Shown: piece after piece, positions 42,754 through 51,285 of the stretch
How the letters are laid out: each line of letters opens with the position of its first letter
Numbering within the stretch: the first letter of the stretch is position 1
Assembly (NCBI GenBank): GCA_023419375.1
Contig: JAEZYD010000003.1
Location: 124,001 to 188,000 of the forward strand
Length of the DNA: 64,000 nucleotides
Origin: Pseudomonadota bacterium
GTDB lineage: Bacteria > Desulfobacterota > Desulfovibrionia > Desulfovibrionales > Desulfovibrionaceae
Direction of reading: 5' to 3'
Notes under the pieces: generated by a model
What the model was told of the DNA's origin: nothing
What the model saw: the letters and a program-made list of their open reading frames with translations, nothing else
Database searches by the model: none
Position numbers and translations under genes: made by a program

Positions 42754-44313
42754 CTATTTCCCGTTCTTGGTATGCGCGGCGCGGAAGCTGTTGCAGATAA
42801 TGGCGAGGTCTTCGCGCACTGTCTGGGTCTGGCTGCGATAGGCGGGCATGCCTGTGCCGGGATGGCCCTCGGTAATGATTTTCAGGGCCTGCTCGTGGGT
42901 CAGGCTGCTGCGCGTAAAATCGGGCGGCGGGGGCTGCATGGCGCGTCCCGAGGGGCTGACGCTGCCGTTGGCCGCATGGCATTTGGCGCAGGTGCCTATC
43001 CATACTTCAAGCGAAACAGGGCTGATATCGCGCGGGGGCGGCGGCGTGGCTGCATACATGCCAAAGCGTTTGCCCATGGCGTCCAGCAGGCTCTCCAGCT
43101 TTTCGCGGTCGAACATGCGAAAATAGGGCATGCCTGTGCCGGGGATGCCGTCGCGCACCATTTCATACACATAATCCCGGTCGGTACGCATGGTGGTCAG
43201 GTCTGTGGCGGGGATACGCAGGCGGGGGGCTTCCGGCCCGTCACCGCGCCCGGTGAGGCCGTGGCACGGCTCGCATGCGCCGTCATAAATGGTGTCGCCA
43301 TTGTCGTACACGGTGCGCAGCTTGACGGCAAAGGCATCCAGAGCCTTCTGGCTGAAGGGGGCCAGTTCCTGAACGCGCTGTTCGCGCTGGGCCGTAGCTT
43401 CCGCCTGCCCGGGGGCCAGCGCCTCGTTCTGCATGAGCTGGCGGGCCAGCAGCATGGAGACGAAGATGAGGGGCAGCAGGGCCAGCAAACGGAGGTCGGA
43501 AGTTGACGATTCCGGCCTCAGAATCCAGACCGCCGCGCCAAGGGCCAGTGCTCCAAGGCTTATGAACGACAGCACCGGAACGGACAGTTGCGGCAGTATG
43601 GTTGCCAGCAGGGCCAGCCCTATGACCGCCTGAGCCATCAGAGCGCCCAGCAGCCACTTGCGCAGCAGAGGGGCCTTCTGCCTTTCATTTCTGGCGGAGA
43701 AAAACAGGTGAAAAGCTGCGCCAAAGGCCACAGCCGCGCCCAGCACGTGCAGGTAGCGCAACACCCAGTGGGGCATCCACTGCGCGTCAAGGCGGAAGCC
43801 GCGGGCGGCAAAGTCGGCCCACTCCGCAGGGCGTTCCATGAGGGTCAGCGCCCCGGTAAAGATGGCGGGCACAGTCATGAGGGCCGCAACGCCCACCAGC
43901 CCGCAGATGAGGGCCAGCCACGCGCTGGTGGCAAGCTTGTGCGCAAAGCCGTCAAACAGCAGAAATGCCGCGATCAGCAGCGGAATAATCGCCAGCCACA
44001 CATACGAAAAAAGCCCCGTAACCGTAAAAAAGGCATGCGGATGGCTTATCTGCATGAGCAGCAGCGGGCCAACGCCCAGCACCACGGCCAGACTTTTGAG
44101 GCCCATGTGCGAATGGGCCACATGCTCGTTCCAGTGCTGATCGGGCGTGGGTTGCCGCAGCAGATCACGCAGAAAGAACAGCAGGCTCAGCATGGCCGTG
44201 CCAAGCATGAGCAGCACAAAGAGCAGATGCAGGCCGAAAGTGATGAAGAGCAGCCCCTGCATCCAGCCTTCGGGCAAGGGTTTGTTGAGAAACAGGTCTG
44301 TCCACTGCTGCAT
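42754..44313 (-). CDS. Membrane protein with C-terminal diheme cytochrome c domain
   Basis: A 519-residue protein. The first ~310 residues form about eight to nine membrane helices (GLLFITFGLHLLFVLLMLGTAMLSL, YVWLAIIPLLIAAFLLF and others). They carry several His residues in helices (HVAHSHMGLK, ISHPHAFF, LRYLHVLG, AFHLFF) suitable for b-type hemes. The C-terminal part faces the periplasm and has two heme-c sites, CEPCH (near residue 350) and CAKCH (near 440). The likely role is quinol-cytochrome electron transfer. It is the last gene of a three-gene unit and ends at terminator 42649-42681. Confidence 0.85.
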   Translation of the reverse strand: MQQWTDLFLNKPLPEGWMQGLLFITFGLHLLFVLLMLGTAMLSLLFFLRDLLRQPTPDQHWNEHVAHSHMGLKSLAVVLGVGPLLLMQISHPHAFFTVTGLFSYVWLAIIPLLIAAFLLFDGFAHKLATSAWLALICGLVGVAALMTVPAIFTGALTLMERPAEWADFAARGFRLDAQWMPHWVLRYLHVLGAAVAFGAAFHLFFSARNERQKAPLLRKWLLGALMAQAVIGLALLATILPQLSVPVLSFISLGALALGAAVWILRPESSTSDLRLLALLPLIFVSMLLARQLMQNEALAPGQAEATAQREQRVQELAPFSQKALDAFAVKLRTVYDNGDTIYDGACEPCHGLTGRGDGPEAPRLRIPATDLTTMRTDRDYVYEMVRDGIPGTGMPYFRMFDREKLESLLDAMGKRFGMYAATPPPPRDISPVSLEVWIGTCAKCHAANGSVSPSGRAMQPPPPDFTRSSLTHEQALKIITEGHPGTGMPAYRSQTQTVREDLAIICNSFRAAHTKNGK

Positions 44314-44315
44314 GG

Positions 44316-45668
44316 CTATTTCTCCCTGGCGGCTTGTTGGGCGCGGCGGGAATAGTTGGAGGAAAGCTGGAACAAATATTCCGTGAGCATGGCGCGTTCC
44401 TGCTCCGAACCCACAAAGGGCGTCATGTAGGGGGCCAGCCTCTGCGTAATGCCCAGCATGGCGTTGATGCCGTCTGCCGAGCGCCCCGCAAGGCGCTGGT
44501 CAATGCCGTTGATGCCGCTTTCCGCGTGGCATACGCCGCAATTGGCCGCAAAAAGCGTTCTGGCGGCCTGAGTTGCCGGGGGCAGATTGCCGCTGGTGTT
44601 GACCCAGCGCAGCCGGGGCAACAGGGGGGCGTTCTGGGCGGCCAGAGCCTCGCTTTCCACAAGGGTTATCTGGCTGGCGTGCATATAGCCCGGCATCAGG
44701 TATGGGCCGCGGATAAATTCGCGCACCCGCTCAAATTCCATGACAAAGCACAGGCTCATGATCAGGGCCGGGAAGCACAGCAACCGGCATGCCAGCCGTG
44801 AGCGCCCCAGCGCCGCCAGGGCCGTCAGCAGGAGCACAAGCGCGGCAACCGCGTTGGCCGTTGGCAGAAAGTCCGGCATTTGCGAAAGGTAGGATGTGGC
44901 GACCGAGAACTTCCAGTGCGTGAGGTAGGTTTGCGGCACGCGCATAAAATATACGTAGGTGGCCGCTGCCGTTACAGCCAGAGAGAGCAGCAGGGCCGTT
45001 CCGCAGACGCGTAAGGCTCTGCCTCGTTCCTCTGCCGTGCCCTTGAAGCGCCAGGCAATCCAGCTCATGAGCAGCAGTATGCCCAGCGCCATGCCGCCGC
45101 CGACACGCAAAAAGCACTGCGGCACAAAGGTGGGGTTGAAATAGGCCTCGGTAAAGCTTCTGGCCCACGGCCAGCCCTGCGGGGTGAGCATGAAGCCCAG
45201 AATGCCGGTAATAAGAACCGCAGAGATAAAGGACGCACCCACATAGCCCCAGCCAATGGCGGCCAGTGTGGCGGGTTTGTGCGTTATCAGGCGATCCCAC
45301 ATGTAGTAGTAGCAGAGCAGCAAGATCACTTCGGCGGTGAAGGCGAACCATTCAATAAACCAGGGCCAGAAAAACAGGTGGATGAGCGCGCCGATGCCTT
45401 CCGGCGCGAGGCTCCCTGTCAGAACCCATATGCCCACGCCCGTGACCGCGCCCACAGAGGTGGTAACAACCACCAGAGGCCCCAGCAGGCGGCGGGCAAT
45501 GTCGGCCCAGAATGCGCCCTTGCCCTTCCATGTGAGGGTTTGAAAGATCACCAGCATGGTCATGAGCCCGATGGCCAGCCCGTGGCTGATACAGACGTGC
45601 AGCACCGCATTGAGGGCAATGGTCATGCCATCGCCCACCACAGGAATATGCAGGATGGGAAAGTTCAT
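44316..45668 (-). CDS. Cytochrome bd oxidase subunit I-like protein with heme-c domain
   Basis: A 450-residue protein with about nine membrane helices. The second to fourth helices carry the CydA-like pattern VTGVGIWVLTGSL...FFWPWFIEWFAFTAEVILLLCYYYMWDRL, resembling the E-x-x-F and Y-x-x-x-WDRL region of bd oxidase subunit I. His residues near the N-terminus (LHVCISHG) could bind heme. The C-terminal ~80 residues contain a single heme-c site, CGVCH, near residue 370. A CydA-like domain fused to cytochrome c without a CydB partner is uncommon. The gene sits 2 bases after the upstream gene's neighbour end and 2 bases before the next, so translation is likely coupled. Confidence 0.83.
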   Translation of the reverse strand: MNFPILHIPVVGDGMTIALNAVLHVCISHGLAIGLMTMLVIFQTLTWKGKGAFWADIARRLLGPLVVVTTSVGAVTGVGIWVLTGSLAPEGIGALIHLFFWPWFIEWFAFTAEVILLLCYYYMWDRLITHKPATLAAIGWGYVGASFISAVLITGILGFMLTPQGWPWARSFTEAYFNPTFVPQCFLRVGGGMALGILLLMSWIAWRFKGTAEERGRALRVCGTALLLSLAVTAAATYVYFMRVPQTYLTHWKFSVATSYLSQMPDFLPTANAVAALVLLLTALAALGRSRLACRLLCFPALIMSLCFVMEFERVREFIRGPYLMPGYMHASQITLVESEALAAQNAPLLPRLRWVNTSGNLPPATQAARTLFAANCGVCHAESGINGIDQRLAGRSADGINAMLGITQRLAPYMTPFVGSEQERAMLTEYLFQLSSNYSRRAQQAAREK

Positions 45669-45671
45669 GGC

Positions 45672-46535
45672 CTACTTCCCCTGCGGCGCTTTGGGCGCGT
45701 CAGTTGCCGTTGCGGGCTTTGCGGGCGTGAAGTGGGGGCGAGGCTGGCCGTCTACATAGGCCGCCACGTCAAGGGCCTGTTCCGGCGTGAGATTGGCTGC
45801 CTCCGGGGGCATGAACCGGTGCGTGAACACGGCAAAGGTGTTGATGTCGTGCATGGTGGAGCCGTCAGTGTATGCGCCATTGCCCCAGAGCGGCGGGGAA
45901 CCGTCGCCCGCATCGCCGTGACAGGAGGCGCAATTGTCTGCGTACACGCTGGCCCCGCTGGCGGCATCGGGCTTGTGGCTGCTGTCGAGTTTTGCGGGCA
46001 GGGCCCACGGCAGCTTGGCATAGACGGGGATATCTTTTGAAATCCAGTGCAGATAGGCAAGCACAGCCTGCATGGTGCGACTGTCGAGGGCCGGGGGCGC
46101 GGCATTAAGGTTGCGCGCAAAGCAATCCTGCACTTTCTGGGCAAGATCGGCGCTGTAGCCGTGGCTGGGCAGAAAGCGCGGATAGGTTGCCGCAACGCCC
46201 ACAAGCGTGATGCTCGCCTTGCTGGTGCCGCCCTCAAGATGGCAGGTGGCGCAGGCAAGTTCGTTGCTCACATGTTCGGGGGCGTACTGCGCCGTATCGT
46301 TGATAATATTGTAGCCGAGCATGACGGCTTCACGGATGTCTTCCGGCGCGTCCTGCGGTTTGGGCGGATTGAACTGCGGTTCGGCTGCCGGGCCTGCCTG
46401 TAGTGTTGCCAGCGCCTGCGGCGCAGGGCTTTGCCGCACGGCTGCCCCGTAATGGAAAAAGGCCAGCGTCCACGCGCCAAATATCAGCAGAATACAGGTG
46501 AGCGACAGGGCGTAAAGCAGAGTGCGGTTGTTCAT
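45672..46535 (-). CDS. Membrane-anchored diheme cytochrome c
   Basis: A 287-residue protein: N-terminal signal anchor (YALSLTCILLIFGAWTLAFF), then two heme-c modules with CATCHLEGG (near residue 95) and CASCHGDAGDGSP (near 204). The second module is followed by FMPPEAANLTPEQALDVAAYV, a typical methionine-ligand/C-terminal helix region. It resembles thiosulfate-dehydrogenase (TsdA-like) or SoxA-type diheme cytochromes. It is the first gene of the three-gene unit and probably the soluble-side electron carrier or acceptor. CCGGAG precedes the ATG. Confidence 0.86.
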   Translation of the reverse strand: MNNRTLLYALSLTCILLIFGAWTLAFFHYGAAVRQSPAPQALATLQAGPAAEPQFNPPKPQDAPEDIREAVMLGYNIINDTAQYAPEHVSNELACATCHLEGGTSKASITLVGVAATYPRFLPSHGYSADLAQKVQDCFARNLNAAPPALDSRTMQAVLAYLHWISKDIPVYAKLPWALPAKLDSSHKPDAASGASVYADNCASCHGDAGDGSPPLWGNGAYTDGSTMHDINTFAVFTHRFMPPEAANLTPEQALDVAAYVDGQPRPHFTPAKPATATDAPKAPQGK

Positions 46536-46921
46536 GGCGGCTCCGGTTAGAGCATTTTCACGTTGAAATGCTTGCGTGAAGATAGATTGCCTTCGTCATG
46601 CAGGCACTTCGCAGCGCGGACTTTTGCAAAAATCCATGCAGAGCAGACAAACATGTTCAATGTTGATCTGCTCCAGCGGTGACCGTGACAGAAACAGGCC
46701 AGCTTGAAGCCAAAAACAGGGCAGACCGGCCACAGGCTGAGGCCGCGAATTTTCAAGATATATTGTAATGGGTATCAGAACTTCCCGCTATGTCAACAAG
46801 GCGGGACAAGCGTTTTTGTCATATTGGCCTGAAATCTTGGGTCAAGTTGGCAAGGGGCAGTGGACGGGAGGAAGGGAGAGCGTTGACTGGCGGGAATCCC
46901 GCCAGGGAATGCTTGTAGAAT
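46536..46921. other. 386-bp gene-free region between fhlA and the cytochrome unit
   Basis: Holds copy D of the TAGAGCA repeat near the cytochrome start, a TGCTCC block at about 46670, and a 9-bp palindrome CTGGCGGGA/TCCCGCCAG at 46887-46905 just after the fhlA stop. No gene is supported; the frame at 46768-46965 (plus) has no ribosome site and overlaps fhlA. Confidence 0.5.
46548..46574 (+). repeat. Dispersed TAGAGCA element, copy D
   Basis: TAGAGCA (46548-46554) with TGAAATG at the common spacing (46564-46570). The core itself is an imperfect palindrome (GCATTTTCA / TTGAAATGC). It lies 13 bases upstream of the first cytochrome gene's start codon. Confidence 0.6.
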
Positions 46922-49156
46922 TCAGGCCGGGAGGGATTGACCGCGCGTTTCCAGCACATCCTTGATGTCTATGCCCATGCGCTGCATGCGCGAAAGCAGG
47001 GTTGTGCGCTTGAGGCCCAGCATGGCGGCCACCCCGCGCGAACCCGCCATCACGCCATTACAGGCCAGGATGGCGGCCACTATGCGGTCGCGCTCGCTGA
47101 GGGTTTCGCCGGGCTGATGGTGGGCATCCGTATACACGGGCCGGATGGGCTGCGCGGGCGCGGGCGGCGCGCTGGCCTCCTGCTTGCGCTGAGAAATGGC
47201 CGCAACTGGGGCGGGAACCTCCAGCGGGCAGATATTCAGGCTGGGGCCGCTGGAAAGAATGACCGCGCGCTCGATGACGTTGGCAAGCTCGCGCACGTTG
47301 CCGGGCCAGGGCTGGTCGCAAAGCCAGCGCAGGGCTGCGGAAGGAATATTGGTGATGTTTTTCTTCATCTGCCGCGCCATCTGCTGTGTAAAATGTTTTG
47401 CCAGCAGGGGGATGTCTTCGCGGCGTTCGCGCAGCGGCGGGATGGCGATGGGAAAAACGTTGAGGCGGTAGAACAGATCATCCCTGAACGTTCCGTCCAG
47501 CACCATTTCCTGCAGGTTGCGGTTGGTGGCGGCAACAAGGCGCACATCCACGGAAATGACCTTGTGCCCGCCAAGGCGTTCAATCTCGCGCGCTTGCAGC
47601 ACGCGCAGAAGTTTGGGCTGCAACTCCAGCGGGATATCGCCAACTTCGTCCAGCATCAGGGTGCTGCCGTGGGCCAGTTCAAAGCGCCCCTTGCGTTGCG
47701 TGCCAGCCCCGGTAAAAGCACCTTTTTCGTGCCCGAAAAGTTCGCTTTCCATAAGCCCCGCTGGCACAGCGGCGCAGTTCATCTTGACCATGCGCTTGGA
47801 TTTGCGCGGGCTGCGGTTGTGGATGGCCTGGGCAAAAAGCTCCTTGCCGGTGCCGGTTTCGCCCAGCAGCAGCACGGTGCTGTCGCTGGCTGCCACCATG
47901 TCCACCTGCTGCAAAACGCGCATGATGGCGTCGCTCTGTCCAATGATGACGCCCATGTCTGACTGGCTTTGTATCTGTTCAGAAAGATAGAGGTTTTCTT
48001 GCGCAAGGTCATTCTTTTGCACAGGGATAGTGGTGTAGTCCAGGGCATTGCGCACGGCAATGGCCACGCGCGAGGCGATCTGGGCCAGCAGGCTGACGGA
48101 TTCATCGGTAAAGACATCGGGGTGGCGGTGGGCAAGCAGCATGGCCCCGAGGCAGTGCTGGCCGAAATGCAGCGGAAACAGCCCCGCAGCCTGATTGCCG
48201 TTGCCAAGAATAAATTCAGAGGCCGGGTCTTTGCGCGAAAGCCTGGCCAGATCGCCCTGCCGCGCCAGCAAAGGGGCGTTGATGTCGTGGCAGCGCTTGA
48301 GCAGGGTGTTGGACAACGAAAAAGTACCCGCTGGCAGCACGGGATTTTCAGTAGACTGCGGCGGGCGGGCGCAGTGGAAGGAAAACGTGTCGTCCGTTTC
48401 GTGCAGCAGCAGGGCAAAATCGCGTATGCCGAAGAATCGCCGTATCTCGCCCGCAACCACGGCCACCATGGCCTTCATTTCAAGAGTACCGATGGCCGTG
48501 TTGGTCACGTCCACAAGGATGCTGAAGTGGTCGCGTTCGCGGCGCAGGTGTTCGGTTTCCTGCCGCACATTGTCCATGCAGAGGATGGCTGTGATGGAAG
48601 CCGTAACCACCCCGGCCAGTACACGGAAAAAAACAAGCGAATCATCGCTGAACACGCTGCCGTCTGTTTTGACAAAGTCCATGGCGCAGTGGCAGCCGCC
48701 CCCCTGCGTGGAAATGGGAACAAAAAGGCAGCCGCTGGCATTGCGGTACTGGTCAAGATCAGCAATATCGGGAAATTCCCGCCGCAGGTGTTCGCCTTCA
48801 AAGCAGGCCACCTCGGTCTGGCTCCAGAACTGGCGCAGGCCCTGCTGGGGCGACAGGTCTTGTTCTGAAACGGCAGAGCGGTCAGCGTGCGCGTCAAGCA
48901 TGTAGAGCCGCGCCTTTTCCTGCATGGGCGCGGCAATAACGATGTGTATGCGCTGAAAGGCCATGAGCGGATCACAGCAGTTTTTCAGCATGCGCAAAAG
49001 GCTGGGAATGTCTTTTTGCAGGGGCAGCACCCGGCTGGCTGCGAGCAGGGCTTCCTGCCAGACAATAGCTGTACTTTTTACCATCTCTGAGGCGCTGGCT
49101 GTAAAAAACCCGGCTGGCGGCGTGCGTCCGGGGGGGATTCTGGACGGGATATCCAC
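46922..49156 (-). CDS. fhlA: FhlA-type sigma-54-dependent activator
   Basis: A 744-residue regulator. Two GAF-like sensor regions occupy about 30-190 and 210-375. The AAA+ domain follows with Walker A (GETGTGKE, 432-439), the sigma-54 contact loop GAFTGA (479-484) and Walker B (TLMLDEVGDIP). A Fis-type helix-turn-helix is at the C-terminus (GSRGVAAMLGLKRTTLLSRMQRMGI). It matches FhlA, which senses formate and activates hyc/fdhF genes in enterics. GTG 49156 has GGAGA seven bases upstream. It is the last gene in the formate cluster; its likely target is the sigma-54 promoter at 56623-56638. Confidence 0.92.
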   Translation of the reverse strand: MDIPSRIPPGRTPPAGFFTASASEMVKSTAIVWQEALLAASRVLPLQKDIPSLLRMLKNCCDPLMAFQRIHIVIAAPMQEKARLYMLDAHADRSAVSEQDLSPQQGLRQFWSQTEVACFEGEHLRREFPDIADLDQYRNASGCLFVPISTQGGGCHCAMDFVKTDGSVFSDDSLVFFRVLAGVVTASITAILCMDNVRQETEHLRRERDHFSILVDVTNTAIGTLEMKAMVAVVAGEIRRFFGIRDFALLLHETDDTFSFHCARPPQSTENPVLPAGTFSLSNTLLKRCHDINAPLLARQGDLARLSRKDPASEFILGNGNQAAGLFPLHFGQHCLGAMLLAHRHPDVFTDESVSLLAQIASRVAIAVRNALDYTTIPVQKNDLAQENLYLSEQIQSQSDMGVIIGQSDAIMRVLQQVDMVAASDSTVLLLGETGTGKELFAQAIHNRSPRKSKRMVKMNCAAVPAGLMESELFGHEKGAFTGAGTQRKGRFELAHGSTLMLDEVGDIPLELQPKLLRVLQAREIERLGGHKVISVDVRLVAATNRNLQEMVLDGTFRDDLFYRLNVFPIAIPPLRERREDIPLLAKHFTQQMARQMKKNITNIPSAALRWLCDQPWPGNVRELANVIERAVILSSGPSLNICPLEVPAPVAAISQRKQEASAPPAPAQPIRPVYTDAHHQPGETLSERDRIVAAILACNGVMAGSRGVAAMLGLKRTTLLSRMQRMGIDIKDVLETRGQSLPA

Positions 49157-49219
49157 AACATTTCTCCATGCACCATAGGGCAGGATTATAGGGCTGTCTA
49201 CCGAGCTTGCCTGAGGGGG

Positions 49220-50503
49220 TCAGGCAAGAATGACGTCTACCTCCATGCCCTTGCGCAGGGGAGCGCTGCCTGCGGGAATATCCACAAAGCAGTTGCAGTC
49301 GTCGCACAGGGCTGGCTGCCCCATGCGTTGCGCATCGCGCGCAAAATACACATCCCCGCCTTCAAGGCGCGCCAGCACTATGCGGCGCTCGTCCTTGCGG
49401 CAGGAGCCAAAATCGTTGCGGGCCACGGCTTTTTGCCGCAGGGGCGCAAAGCGTGTTGCGCCGCTCATTTTTTTCAGCACCGGAACCGCCAGCAGGCCAA
49501 AGGTCGCGGCAGCGGCCACAGGATTGCCCGAAAGGCCCAGCAGCAAGGTTTGCGGCAGGGCGGCGGCCAGCGTCATGGAGCCGGGCTTAATGCGCAGGCT
49601 CTGAAAAAGCATGCTGCCGCCCTGTTCCGCCGCAATCTCTGCGGCGATGGCGGGCACAAGGTCTTTGGGGCCCACAGAAGCCCCGCCCGTGGTGATGACA
49701 AGATCGCTCTCGGCCAGCATTTCGGCCAGATGCTCCTGCAATGCCTGCCGGTTGTCGCCTCTTGTCATCATGCGCAGTATGCGCGCGCCCATTTTGCGCA
49801 GGCGCACGCCCAGCAGGGTGCTGCTGATGTTGTAAATGCCGCCCTGCGGCAGCGGAGCGCCGGGCAGCACAAGCTCGCTCCCCGTTGCCAGCAGGCTGAC
49901 CCGTGGGCGGCGGAATACGCGCACATGGGTGTAGCCCTGACCAGCCAGAAGACTGAGGGTGCCGCTGTGCAGCACATCGCCGCTCTCGGCCAGGATGCTG
50001 CCGCGTTCCATATCCTGCCCGCACATGCGGCAGTTGCGCATGGCCGCAAGGCTGCGCGAAATCACCACGGTCTGGCCATCTGCAAGTGTGTCTTCCTGCC
50101 ACACCACGCAGTCCGCGCCCTGAGGCAGAACTGCGCCTGTGGTCACACGTGCCGCCTGACCGGGTTCAAGGGGAAGGCCTGGTGCATCACCGGCATAGAG
50201 GTGCTGCTTTACCAGCAGTATGGCGGGACGTTCCGCCGTGGCGCTGGCAATGTCGGCGCTACGCAGGGCATATCCATCCACCTGAACCCGGTTGTAGGGC
50301 GGCTGAGGCAACTCGGCGCGCATATGGGCAAAACATATGCGGCCATCGGCGTCAAAAAGAGGTACTTCTTCCGACTCTGCAACATTGGGCGTGTGCTGCA
50401 AAAGAAGCTCCAGAGCTTCCTCCAGCGGCAGACTTTCCCGCTCCGGCGGGGTAGAAACATGGGGCTGTGCGTCAGCCGCAAAGGTGTGCAGAGCGCGGTT
50501 CAT
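49220..50503 (-). CDS. moeA: Molybdopterin molybdenumtransferase MoeA
   Basis: A 427-residue protein with the usual MoeA domains. The N-terminal region has PPYNRVQVDGYALRS and GQAARVTTGAVLPQGADCVV. The MoCF domain has VITTGGASVGPKD (near residue 260) and LLGLSGNPVAAAATFGLL. A C-terminal domain IV is present. It inserts molybdate or tungstate into molybdopterin. The start at 50503 directly follows the fdhD stop codon with one base between. Its position beside fdhD and two formate dehydrogenases points to cofactor supply for those enzymes. Confidence 0.94.
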   Translation of the reverse strand: MNRALHTFAADAQPHVSTPPERESLPLEEALELLLQHTPNVAESEEVPLFDADGRICFAHMRAELPQPPYNRVQVDGYALRSADIASATAERPAILLVKQHLYAGDAPGLPLEPGQAARVTTGAVLPQGADCVVWQEDTLADGQTVVISRSLAAMRNCRMCGQDMERGSILAESGDVLHSGTLSLLAGQGYTHVRVFRRPRVSLLATGSELVLPGAPLPQGGIYNISSTLLGVRLRKMGARILRMMTRGDNRQALQEHLAEMLAESDLVITTGGASVGPKDLVPAIAAEIAAEQGGSMLFQSLRIKPGSMTLAAALPQTLLLGLSGNPVAAAATFGLLAVPVLKKMSGATRFAPLRQKAVARNDFGSCRKDERRIVLARLEGGDVYFARDAQRMGQPALCDDCNCFVDIPAGSAPLRKGMEVDVILA

Positions 50504-50504
50504 C

Positions 50505-51218
50505 TCAGCATATCCTTTGCGGGCAGGTGTAAATATTGATGTTGTCGCGGCGTACAAATCCCAGCAGGGTGATGCCGTGAGCCTCGGCCATTTCAACGGA
50601 TGTGAGCGAGGGGGCCCCCGGCGCGATGAGCAGCCGTACCCCGCAGGCCACAACTTTTGAGAGCATGTCGGAGGCGAGCCGCCCGCTGAAAATGAGGATT
50701 TTTTCATCCGGGCTCATCCCTTGCAGCAGCATGGCCCCAATGACCTTGTCCAGCGCGTTGTGACGGGCGATATCCTCGCAGAAAAGCAGCAGACCTTCCG
50801 GGGTCGCCAGCGCGCAGCTGTGGGCCGCGCCTGTGGCGCGGAAAAGGTCGCAGCGCTCGTTGAAGGTCACTTGCAGTGTATGCACCTGCGCGGCTGCAAG
50901 CCGCACCTCGCCTGGGGCGCTCACTGCTGGCGCAGGCGATTCCGCCACCGATGCCTCTATGACGTGGTTTTGCTCATCAATGGAAAGCGCCCGCAGTGCG
51001 GAAATTTCATGCAAAAGCCCCAGAGTGCGGAGCCGCCCCACGGCAAGCTCGCGCAGCAGGCTTGGCATGCAGTGCAGCTCGGCCACGCAATTACCGTTGC
51101 AGACGAGTTCGTAACGTTCCTCGCGCAGGAGCACGTCCATGACCTCACGGCGGCCTTGAGGCCCGATGCGGGTGATGATGCGTTCAATACTGATGGAAGT
51201 ATCCGGCGGCTGTTTCAT
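50505..51218 (-). CDS. fdhD: Formate dehydrogenase accessory sulfurtransferase FdhD
   Basis: A 237-residue protein. Characteristic blocks are ERYELVCNGNCVAELHCMPSLLRELAVGRL, TGAAHSCALATPEGLLLFCEDIARHNALDKVIGAML and GRLASDMLSKVVACGVRLLIAPGAPSLTSVEMA. FdhD passes sulfur from IscS to the molybdenum cofactor of formate dehydrogenases. Its ATG at 51218 follows a GC hairpin (51229-51265) whose 3' arm contains the GGGGA ribosome site. The two-cysteine site typical of FdhD (CxxC near residue 120) is reduced here, with a single Cys in HSCALATPEG. Confidence 0.92.
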   Translation of the reverse strand: MKQPPDTSISIERIITRIGPQGRREVMDVLLREERYELVCNGNCVAELHCMPSLLRELAVGRLRTLGLLHEISALRALSIDEQNHVIEASVAESPAPAVSAPGEVRLAAAQVHTLQVTFNERCDLFRATGAAHSCALATPEGLLLFCEDIARHNALDKVIGAMLLQGMSPDEKILIFSGRLASDMLSKVVACGVRLLIAPGAPSLTSVEMAEAHGITLLGFVRRDNINIYTCPQRIC

Positions 51219-51228
51219 GATTGTGGTT

Positions 51229-51265
51229 CCCCGCGCGGCTGCACCTTGGGAGTGCCCGCGCGGGG
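51229..51265 (-). promoter_or_regulatory. GC hairpin in the fdhD leader
   Basis: CCCCGCGCGG (51229-51238) pairs with CCGCGCGGGG (51256-51265). On the minus strand the 3' arm ends in GCGGGGA, the only ribosome-site-like sequence before the fdhD ATG. The stem could hide it. A related hairpin follows the Sec-type fdhF. Confidence 0.5.
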
Positions 51266-51285
51266 ATTGTTGAGGGTTATCGGAG

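Noticed and set aside
46887..46905. Perfect palindrome CTGGCGGGA-A-TCCCGCCAG as an fhlA terminator
   Set aside because: No T-run on the minus strand. It could be an operator or a chance palindrome; function not supported.
46768..46965. Plus-strand frame of 65 codons near the fhlA end
   Set aside because: No ribosome site and it overlaps the 3' end of fhlA; composition is not protein-like.
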